This document shows, piece by piece, positions 22,250 to 30,833 of a stretch of DNA of 30,833 nt. The translations under genes were made by a program, and so were the position numbers. Where the stretch lies: positions 1-30,833 of the forward strand of contig JAANBB010000458.1 in the NCBI GenBank assembly GCA_014621425.1. The letters run 5' to 3'. The notes below the pieces were generated by a model. The model worked only from the letters and a program-made list of their open reading frames with translations, did not search any database and was not told the DNA's origin. Source of the DNA: Cylindrodendrum hubeiense. Its lineage: Eukaryota > Ascomycota > Sordariomycetes > Hypocreales > Nectriaceae. Every line of letters begins with the position of its first letter. The first letter of the stretch is position 1.

Positions 22250-23729
22250 TCAGCCTCTGCCGACCTTAAATGATAAAACCTGCAACTTGTCAGCAAAGTC
22301 CTATGTCTGTCTAGTAGTGGGTGGGCCTTACGTCGTTCTTCCCTACGCCCACAAGGTCATCCTCGGCCACTCGGACGTTCCCAACGCCCTCCACAAATGC
22401 AATAGGCGCATCACCCATGATCTTCCGAGCAACATCACCAACCGTCGAGCCCTTCTTGACAAGTACGCAGTCTCGGAAAACGACTTTAGATTCTGCTGCA
22501 CCGGAGCTGAAGGTCGAGGTGTTTCGGACTGGGAAGACCGGCACGAGACCCAGTATCTCGGCTGCTTTTGACAGAACCTGGACGACACCTGTGGAGCCAA
22601 ATCTGTAGAGCACCATGTCCTTGAGGTTCTCTATCCGATTCCGGTTCTTCTCGTCGAGTTCCTTCAAACCGCCGCCGGTTGGATCGCCCTGCTCTATCAG
22701 GTCCTCTTTGGTATCAACGAACTCGCTGCCTTCGACATATTTGATGTAGCCCTGCTTTACCATCTTGCGGAGGAAAATCTCGGAGATGGCAGAGCATAGC
22801 ACGATAGTGTTGGGGTCCTGCTGCTTAGCGATCTTGGAGATGTTCTTGTCAGCATCTGGGTGATCAATCTTGTTCAGCGCGATGACGGTCGGGAACTTCT
22901 CGTCAACAAAGGCGTGGACCACCTTCTTGACGGTATCGTCACTCCATTCCTCCAACGGCTCCTTCACGCCGCTCCGATCCAGAGCGCGGTTGATGACGGT
23001 GGTCGTGGCACCGTATCCAGAGAACTGGGCCTGGAGGGTTTCTACCGCAGATGCCTTGATGGCTTGATGTCGTCGACGAATTGAGCCCCATCGCTGCATT
23101 AGGTTGCCAAGAATCCATGCCACAATCTCGCTTCGAAGCCACGCGATATCCACAGACGGGTCGTATCCTCTCGTCTCCTTGCCTTCGGCGTCGACGGTTC
23201 CCGAAGCATCGACAACGTGTATCAGAGCATCTGCATGGCGCAAGTCATCCAAGAACTTGTTCCCCAGGCCGCGGCCCTCATGCGCTCCAGGGACCAAACC
23301 GGCGACGTCGAGGAGCTCGATAGGAACGGAACGGCGGCCTTGGTCGCATGAACCATAGTTGGGTTTGCATCGGTCTGAAAGGTTATGCCGGGCGCAGGCG
23401 CATTCGATTTGGAGGTAGCCAATCGCTCGCTGGGGGTCAATAGTGGTGAAGCTAGCGAGGAACGGTCAGCTCCGCGACGCTCAGCCCGTAGCAGACGAGA
23501 CAAAGACAAGGGCAAAGGCAAATGCAAAGGCACGAGGCAGTTTATCAGCGGAGGGCGGGCGCATACGGGAAGTTGCCTAAGGAGAACTGCGATCAGTGCC
23601 CGCTATGGCGGCTTTGGCCAGGGTCTTGCACCAACCAACTTTGGAGGAGGCATCAGTCAAGCTGTTGAGCGTGGAGCTCTTCCCTGCCGAGGGCTTGCCC
23701 ACGAGGCCGATAAGCGGATCGCGAGGCAT
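22250..23729 (-). CDS. Obg/YchF-family GTPase, YGR210C type
   Basis: TRAFAC-class GTPase of the Obg family, a paralogue of OLA1, cytosolic and probably tied to ribosomes; its exact role is not established. Four exons: 23729-23636, 23576-23567 (10 nt), 23451-22332 and 22279-22250. The introns are 59 nt (GTTGGT...TTAG), 115 nt (GTATGC...CTAG) and 52 nt (GTAAGG...GCAG). The product is 417 aa, as expected (yeast 411). Motifs: G1 [12 protein letters not shown] (about 8-19), the switch I/G2 segment KVGNFPFTTIDPQ rebuilt across the microexon, G3 DVAGLVPGA, and G4 [14 protein letters not shown]-like C-terminal end follows ([19 protein letters not shown]). The last 30-nt exon completes [11 protein letters not shown]. 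All junctions keep frame. Divergent from the SET gene. Confidence 0.93.
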
Positions 23730-24865
23730 GGTGGAGGAATCTTCGGGCGCCTTTTTGTAAAACCAGAGAGATGAGAAGCGGCTTGAACCGAGAGAGAGCA
23801 GACAGCTCGTGCACGATCAGCTGAGACCGCTCGATATGCCCGATATTATGGGTTTATAATTTATGGGCTTTGACTTGTGCAGGAAGCGCAGTATAAGGTG
23901 GGCAGCACAATATGATGCGGCAGCGACGATGCCATCGAACCGAAGTCTCTTGAGTCCTCGCCGGACAAATTTAGTAGTGGGGTCGCAAACCTCTGTCGGG
24001 CCTTTCGTGCAGGACCCCATCTGCCAACGTCGGCGAAAAGTGGCCTGCAAGGAAGACAAGTCTGACGCTCCATGTATCACAGCCCCGGAGATTTCCCGGC
24101 CACATCGGGTTTCTTTCTGATCTCGGAAGATCCAGCGCCGAGTCTCCGGCATCCACAGCTCCGGCTCAGGACGGTTGAAGTCGGTAGGCAAGAGAATGGA
24201 AGATGCTCCACGGATTCCTTTTATAAAGGGTGGGGTAAGCCATTACTTGGTTCCAAAGGTGATGCATAAAAGAGTCCTCAGTAAATAAACTGATATAAAA
24301 TAAAACGGCCTGCTACGGATCCCCAGCTATGCGGTATCCTCTTACCCCAAAGCCACGGTCGAACAGATGGTTGATTATGGGCGAGGTCCCCAGCCCGTGT
24401 AACTAAACACAATCCCGCCTGCACGTGATCGATGAAGTCTTCGTCCTCAATGGCCTGCAGTTTCAGCCTCCGTCAAAAATTATTCCGGGTAGGATCTGAT
24501 CAATCCAGGTCCTCGGTTAAGACGCAGAATGTCTCACTTATATGCCAGAACAGCTCGGCACTGGATCATTATGCGATTTGTCCTCGGCTAAGAGCTCCAA
24601 TGCGGGACAACAGGGCCGCTAAGACTCCACTGTAGGAATCGGATTCCAGTGGGTCAGACCACTAGCACACCCCCGGAGATCGATGTCCTCGAATGTTCAC
24701 CCCAGTCGGCTCTCTGAAAAGGCCTCATCCCCAAGCACCACTGCATAACCGCCGGACATCAATCTCCTCTACGTACCAACCAAGGTCAGCCAGAGCTCTA
24801 GAAGACGATTCCCTTTTAAAAGGCCTCGCTCATCGTTCTCCCCAGCCTACATCTTCGATTCCACC
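23730..24865. promoter_or_regulatory. Divergent region between the GTPase and SET genes
   Basis: 1,136 bp flanked by two start codons, with no recognised gene. A CACGTG E-box lies at 24422-24427, an imperfect hairpin at 24627-24652, and a short TATAAAA-type run near 24292-24302. Small frames on both strands (23817-24269, 24432-24983) have no domain. Confidence 0.5.
24627..24652. repeat. Inverted repeat (hairpin) upstream of SET gene
   Basis: CCACTG-TA-GGAATC-GGATTCC-CAGTGG-type symmetry: CCACTG (24627-24632) pairs with CAGTGG (24647-24652), and GGAATC pairs with GATTCC around a central G. Only a 2-nt TA bulge breaks the symmetry. It could be a dimeric protein-binding site or chance. Confidence 0.5.
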
Positions 24866-26985
24866 ATGTCGACGACTTCACCATTGTCAATCAACGCGTT
24901 TCCCGCCTGGGCACACCTCAACGATGTGCAGTTCGACCACACCCAGCTTGCCGAGACGGAAGGGAAGGGACTCGGGTTGGTAGCAAAAGAGGGCCTGACG
25001 ACGACGACAACACCGACGACGGCCACGGCTTCCACCGCTACGACAACCACTACTTCCACTGGTGCTGCCGATGCGACAAACGCCAGTGGAAAGGGAAATG
25101 GAGACGTCGGCGAGAATCCGAAGACGCTGCTGCGAATCCCACGCGACCTAGTGCTGTCGGCAGCGGCCGTAAAGGAATATGCAAACGTCGACCAGAACTT
25201 CCGCCAGCTAATTGAGGTCGCCGGCCAACAGGTACGGCACGCCCAACAGAGTGACATGGCATCTGAAGGCGGAAGCCGGTCAGCTCGCTAACATCCACTC
25301 AAGTCCACCAGGCACGACATCATGCTCTACCTTATGACGCATCTCGTCATGTCAACCCGCGGTCATACGGGGTCCAGAGGATGCGCCTCATCGGCTTGGA
25401 CCGAGTACGTCAAGTTTCTGCCACGCTCCATCCCCGTTCCCACAATGTGGACGGAAGATGAGCGAGCTCTGCTGCAAGGCACTTCCTTGGAGGTAAGAAT
25501 TCTACCACGAGTTTATGAATCTTCCTAGACCCCATCATCTCATTGCGGAACCGCAACTTCCCCATGGTGGATATGATGAGGGCTGGGGATTATCTGGGGA
25601 AATGGACAAAAGGGCCCTAACCATGGACTGCAGGCTGCATTGGAGGCTAAGCTATCCACCTTGGCGAGAGAGTTTGATGACTTGCACGAAAAGTCCTCGG
25701 CACTGGCGTTTTGGGCCCATCTCTTTTGGGAGAAGGAGACTGCAACTAGGCAGGACTGGATCTTGGCTGACGCCTGGTACCGATCTCGATGTCTGGAACT
25801 TCCCCGAGCTGGGGACGCCATGGTCCCTGGTCTCGACATGGTCAACCACTCACATCGCCCAACGGCCTACTACGAGGAAGATGATCAGGATGGCGTCGTG
25901 CTAATCCTGCGGCCCGGTGTGGAGGTGACAGGTGGAGAAGAGATGACCATCACCTACGGAGAAGCGAAGTCGGCCGCTGAGATGCTCTTCAGCTATGGCT
26001 TCATCGACCCCGACTCCGCCACCCACGAGCTAGTACTGCCCCTGGATGCCATGCCCGACGATCCGCTAGGAAAGGCCAAACTCCACGCCTTCGAGGGACG
26101 ACCGACGTTGAAGCTATCTCGGACAGATGGGAGGCTGGAATGGTCAAGCCCGTTCGCTTACCTCATGTGTCTCAATGAGGAAGATGGTCTGAACTTCGCA
26201 GTGTTGCAGGGCACGGATGGGGAACGGCACCTAAGGTTGCTTTGGCAAGACGAGGATGTGACAGGACGAGCACACGCCTTCACAACGCTTATCGAGGGAC
26301 ACCCCCTCCAGCAGGTGTTTAAGCTCAGGGTGGTGGCCGTTTTGCATGAGCTGGTGTCGACGCAGTTAATGCACCTCGGCTCCGACTTTTCCCATGATCA
26401 ACTGGAGCCGCTGCGCCGGGCGGGACAGGTGAGGGAGGAGTGCATCCGAGCAGCTGTAGCGCTCAGGGAGTTCGAGACTAGTGTTCTGGAGATGGCCGTC
26501 GAGACACTGGAACAACAGGTACGTCAAGATTGTTTCTTTCAATCCGTCTTGCCCGATTCCTCACATGAATTCTTTTCATCAACATGGCCAAGTGGTCAAT
26601 CAAGTGATGACATCAAGATGGCATTTGAGAATGGGGGATCGACTTGCTGAATTTCCCCATTGGAGAGCCGGGACCACCAGAACCCCCCAGCAGATGCTTG
26701 GCAACTTCCCCAGATTCACCCCAGCATTCCCCCCTCAAACTTACCGAACCCCTCCGCATTTTGCACTGGCCCACTGGGATGGCAAGGTCAAAACCCGGGG
26801 AGCCAGGAAACAGTACCTTTCGGTCAGCCGTTTTGCACGCTTTCTGCGTCGCTGAAGGACGTTGTTGGAGGATCGCGACTAACATGCGCCATTGCCGAGT
26901 ATAGAAGACCCACCTTTTAGCGGACGACCACGTGGTGGCATATCTCGGATCGATGGAAGCTACCGAAAGCGGGCAAGCGCCATAG
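24866..26985 (+). CDS. SET-domain lysine methyltransferase, Rubisco-LSMT/RKM class
   Basis: Likely transfers methyl from S-adenosylmethionine to lysine on a non-histone target such as a ribosomal protein. Four exons: 24866-25231, 25304-25492, 25634-26518 and 26905-26985. The introns are 72, 141 and 386 nt, all phase 0. The product is 506 aa. The split SET domain starts with GKGLGLVAKEG (about 33-43). A Thr/Ala-rich low-complexity insert (about 44-80) follows before LLRIPRDLVLSAAAV. The SET core has the SAM/catalytic motif GLDMVNHSH (N about 256) and EEMTITYGEAKSAAEMLFSYGFID. After it comes the helical Rubisco-LSMT-type substrate-binding domain, ending ADDHVVAYLGSME in exon 4. Exon 4 is placed by a CTAAC branch site, the TATAG acceptor and the conserved LLADDHVVAYL continuation. 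The exact target cannot be told. Confidence 0.88.
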
Positions 26986-27124
26986 AATGCGACCAATGAC
27001 GAGGAGGATTTTAGCTGACCGAGCACACCTTAATGCAAACTTCGGTCACGTCGAATTTGCTTCCTCGGTTACGTTGGCCAGCGCTCACTAGTCCTCACTG
27101 GACCCTTTGGACTCTCCCCGGACC

Positions 27125-27148
27125 CTCCTACCCACGCTCCTACCCACG
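27125..27148. repeat. 12-nt direct repeat, 2 units
   Basis: CTCCTACCCACG occurs twice in tandem, at 27125 and 27137, followed by a partial CTCC. It lies in noncoding sequence after the SET gene. Confidence 0.7.
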
Positions 27149-27769
27149 CTCCAGCCTAAGGGTCGTTCGAGAGCGTCGCAAGTCTCCGTTACCCATTGCC
27201 AACCCTTACGGCAATTAGTTCCGTGGCGTTGGCGTTATGTTGGGGCAAGATGCCGCGAAGGATTAGATGCACCGTCTTACACCAGAGGAAACAAGTCGGA
27301 CACTACATCTGCACCAATACTCCGGAGCATTCTCGTCCCCAAGGATAGTCGACCTGGCCTCCCACCCATCACATCCAACCCCAAAATAGGAAAGGGCCGC
27401 CGACCGAAATCGCTACTGCGACCAGGTTTCGGCCAGGTTCCGTTGCCTTTGAATTGACCTGCAAGGGCGTCGATTTGCGCCTGTTGGGTGGGCATCTCAT
27501 GCGGAACTGCTGTACTCCGTTCGAATATGCGACATCCTAAAGCATCCTACCCATGACTAGGAAAGCCAGTAGGGTAATTCGGCAGGCCTTTTGTTCACTG
27601 GCGGCAGTGCGCACGCGCACAGAAATTAGGATGCGCCGCACACAGACCCTCAGCTCCCACGAAACTACAGATCAAACAACAAAAAGACAACACGAAGCAG
27701 ACACTCAAGCGCCAAGCGCGCTTGGTATCTGCCACAACGTGGCCTGTTGCTCGGTGCCTGCGGAAAGCT

Positions 27770-27796
27770 CACATCCGTCACATCCATCACATCCGG
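27770..27796. repeat. 9-nt tandem repeat, 3 units
   Basis: CACATCCGT, CACATCCAT and CACATCCGG follow one another at 27770, 27779 and 27788. The block is noncoding, with no known role. Confidence 0.75.
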
Positions 27797-30766
27797 ATTC
27801 TTGGTCAGAGTGGAGGGGGGACAGGCAGTCTAGCTATGCTAGAAACGAAGCAACACAACGGGAAAGTCCCAAAGTTCATGGATCTCGCTCCCAGGACTGG
27901 GGCTGAGGCGTCAGCAACTGCATCAGACATGGTCCAGGGTTGATGCTGCCGGGACGAGGCCGGAGTCGATGCGTTATTCTGGTGCCATGCGGGGGAACTT
28001 GTTGGGGTTTCGTTGGTCACACGTCTTCCCCGGGCCGTTCTCGTGAGGAGAAAACTCCCCAAGCCACCCTAGTGCGGTGTACATTCCGTGCACAGCAGTC
28101 ACCACTATGTCGCAGCGCCGCATTCGGGGTCATTGTGAGATTTGCGACATCGAGTATTACTTGGTTCTGCGACAGTGTTTGCGACAGCATTGCTTCTACA
28201 AGATATCCAGACGTGTTGGGTCGATCCGCGCCCAATCTCCACCACGGACCAGTCGGTCACAGACCTCGCCGTCGGTTGCGGATCGCACATACGTATGTAC
28301 ATAGTAGAGATTGCGTCAAGACGGAGCCGTTACCCTTGCGACGAGCACTAAAGGCTGACCGATGACCGTGCTGAAATGGAACTCAAGGTAATTTGGCGGG
28401 TTTGTTGGAGATGCCGCGAAGTTTGACTCGCAACAAACTCCACACCAGAGGGCACGCCAGAGGGCGGCCCCATACCAGGGTTGCAGATTCGGTGCGGATC
28501 CAGCACGATGCGCCCAAGGCGGGGAGGCTGGGTAGTTCGCCCCTGGAACGCACCTCAGATGCGCCATGCGCCAGGCCCTATACGCATCATCATGGGACTA
28601 GAATAGGAGTAGGTTCGTCGAAATGATGGACGAGGCTCGAGAGTTGAGACAGTGAATTGCCCATTCCAGGCCCCAGACAGCCTAGCTGCGGATCAGTGAT
28701 CTGCATCCGCAATTGTTGCGGCTCCGAAGTGGGGCTGCGGCTCCCCCGGGTCTTGATGGCGGCGTTTGAGTGGCACTGGGCAAGCCTTGACACGCCGCCA
28801 AACTTCCCAGCATGGCACGGACGAGCTGCGGAGGCGGCGTCGAGACACGGGTACGATGCCAGGCCGACGCTATAGCTCGCGTGAGCGAATCTGTAAAACG
28901 ACACCACGTAAATGAAGGTTAGACCGTGTTGACAGCTTGCTTTCCTTGAACCATAAGTCCGTCACGATGATGGTTTCGCCGCTCGTCGGGTCGGTGTGTG
29001 CCACCGCGGTGAGTCTCGTTGCTTGTGCAGCGCGAGTGCAGCTGTACAGTGTCATACTGTACGGTTCCAAGTAGCTGGATCCCGCGAAGGAGGTGGCAGT
29101 AAACCTAATTGAGTCCAAGTCTTTAGTGGGAGGGTGGCTTCGATGGAGCATCGCTGAAGAATGGCAGCCTCCAATGATGGAACCCCATGAATGAAGCCCA
29201 TTCGAAGTCGAACCCCGGATTCACACACACGGGCTACGGGGTGGACGAACTTAGATCCCAGATGGCTTCCTGGGAGAATCTGGGGATGGGCAGCTGAAAG
29301 AAGGGGTCTCGGTTCATAATAAATGGGACAATCGAGGATCTCGGATGTTGTTTCTGGGGTATCTGTATCTACCAGCAGTGCACGTACCGCAGTGGCATCA
29401 CCCCGCGTACGATCTGTTGATGGCGCTCGTGGCATGCAGGGGATCCAGACCCCAACGTGGGAATCTCCAGTGATGCCAACCATCTCGACACCCAGGTGGG
29501 AGACTTGTTACGGACGATGCCCGGGCGAGGACCTGGGGGCGCGGCTCCGGGGTAGACAAAAGCTTAGAAGGAGGGGGCGGGCCCTTTGATTGGCAAACGC
29601 GCCGTGTTAGTGGTACGGGGTAGCATCATCATCATCGTCGTCAAGACCAGTTGCAGACGTGTAAACACATGGCTCCGAGGCCCTAGGCCCCAGAGACCCC
29701 AGATCTCACGGGACCGACCTAGTGAGCCATGTGCTGAACAACCATCAGCGGCCAGGGTTCTGGGGGAGGCCAAGGTGGCGTGTGGAAGACGTGGAGGTGG
29801 TCTGCGGAGTGGAGCGACGTGACGAGATGGCGAGCAGACGGACGGCGCCATGATGCAGGCAAAGAGGAGCCGGGGACGCGAACGCTGTGCCTGTTGGATG
29901 GATTCGAGTGAGATTGGACTGGTCTGGGCTGGGCAACGGGAAACGGGCAACTCAAGGTTGAGTTGCGCCCCGGGCTTCCCCGCATCTGGGGACTGGACAA
30001 TCCGGGGTATCTCGCAACGATGTTGATGATCCAAGAAGGCCGGTGGGCTGTTGCGATAGCTGGAGTTGCGCTGGTGGTGTCATATACTTGGACGTGTCGT
30101 TCGGGGTGCAAGGTGTGCCGCGGTTGTCGGCTCCTTTTGGAGAGGGCAGAGATAACCTCGACACAGGCTGCGTGAGGAGATTGGGGGAGATCCCCTCGCT
30201 CTGCGCAGTAATTATGCAGCCCGCGCTCTGCAAGCTCAGGACCCCAGTTGAGCACACGACAAGGGGAATGAGGGGGACGAGGGGCGATGGCCCGACGAGG
30301 GCTTGGAGGGCTTGGATGGCATGGGATTCTGCCATAGCAATGGCGCAGTCTGCGACTGTGACTATGGTGACTTGGCCCTGGACGATAGACAAACTCCTCC
30401 CCGGCATCAGCCGACCCCCCTTGAGCTCTGGCAAGGCGCTATGCCCTTTGAGAGCCTTTCATTTGCCCGGAGCAGACAGGCCGATTGCTTTGCTCGCCGT
30501 CTTGGTCCAGTTCGGCCTATTCGTATATGTTGCCGAAGCGTCTCTCGCCCGCGCTGCGCTCTCCCATCCCCGTATCGGCATGTCAAGGCAGGCATGTGGT
30601 GCCCCCAGGGCCATGCCTCTCTCTGCCTGCGGCATCCCCCGGAATCCCCCATGGACGAGGACAGCCAAAGAAATGCCCCCCACGGGAGGGACACGACAAT
30701 GGACATGGGCATGGGCAAAAGACCGACCCGACCTGACGATGCTTCCCACACCCTCGTGCACCTCGC

Positions 30767-30801
30767 GCATCCACATCCACATCCACGTCCACGTCCACGC
30801 C
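30767..30801. repeat. 6-nt tandem repeat near right edge
   Basis: CATCCA/CGTCCA hexamers run from 30767 for about six units (GCATCCACATCCACATCCAC, then CGTCCA units). The motif is not the fungal telomere repeat TTAGGG. Translated on the minus strand it gives a D-V repeat, but no gene supports that reading. Confidence 0.8.
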
Positions 30802-30833
30802 CATACACGGGCTTCCAGACACTCCCCGGCCCG

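Larger units (their letters stand above)
26986..30833. other. Gene-free right end of window
   Basis: 3.85 kb in which I recognise no gene, RNA gene or transposon protein on either strand. Open frames (for example 27940-28365, 28870-29483(-), 29564-30434(-), 30407-30808(-)) have no domain, odd composition and no splice continuation. Composition is GC-rich to the end, unlike decayed repeats. Several short tandem repeats are present. It may be the long upstream region of a gene to the right, or hold noncoding transcripts. Confidence 0.5.

Noticed and set aside
29195..29235. GGGGTTCGACT on the minus strand, resembling a tRNA T-loop
   Set aside because: No matching T-stem and no cloverleaf in the surrounding 90 bases.
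30767..30801. Hexamer repeat as a telomere or subtelomere mark
   Set aside because: CATCCA/CGTCCA is not TTAGGG or a known fungal telomere variant, and no other subtelomeric feature is present.
1..30833. CRISPR array, secondary-metabolite cluster, or defence-type gene system
   Set aside because: No regularly spaced repeats of suitable size, no biosynthetic core enzymes and no nucleotide-binding-repeat or nuclease genes. The genes present are scattered housekeeping genes.

Overview
This is a eukaryotic nuclear window. Short introns (mostly about 47-141 nt) with GTAAGT/GTATGT-type donors, CTAAC-like branch sites and CAG/TAG acceptors interrupt conserved single-copy housekeeping genes, with GC-rich coding sequence and long intergenic stretches. 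Protein similarity as I remember it points to a filamentous ascomycete, most likely Sordariomycetes and perhaps Hypocreales; I cannot name the species from sequence alone.

Layout, left to right. 1-1164: no gene, but a small inverted-repeat element at 613-898. 1165-2935 (-): class I alpha-1,2-mannosidase (GH47). 4542-7911 (-): UPF1/NAM7 RNA helicase of nonsense-mediated decay, divergent from 8518-9474 (+): IMP4, a Brix protein of the SSU processome. 9475-11968: long gene-poor stretch that includes the pyrimidine-rich upstream region of 11969-13058 (+): a plasma-membrane syntaxin (SSO1 type). This gene converges with 13899-15954 (-): TOM70, the mitochondrial outer-membrane import receptor. TOM70 is divergent from 17003-17877 (+): a class IV aminotransferase-fold protein resembling 4-amino-4-deoxychorismate lyase (ABZ2). 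17878-19571: AT-richer gene-free stretch carrying a second copy of the inverted-repeat element (18422-18735). 19572-21828 (+): TPR/F-box/LRR protein like fission yeast Pof3, convergent with 22250-23729 (-): an Obg/YchF-family GTPase of the YGR210C type, itself divergent from 24866-26985 (+): a SET-domain lysine methyltransferase of the Rubisco-LSMT/RKM class. 26986-30833: no gene recognised.

The nine genes do not form a pathway or cluster. They serve ER/Golgi glycan trimming, mRNA decay, ribosome assembly, exocytosis, mitochondrial import, folate synthesis, protein turnover, a GTPase probably linked to translation, and protein methylation. I found no rRNA or tRNA gene, CRISPR array, secondary-metabolite cluster or defence-like system.

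The gene models below were rebuilt by hand from splice signals and reading-frame continuity and all close without a frame error. The points most worth a second look are the paired MITE-like elements, a 10-nt internal microexon that encodes part of a GTPase switch region, a 6-nt coding first exon in IMP4, and a cysteine-rich insert in the TPR domain of the F-box protein. I did not find convincing evidence for a new biological system.
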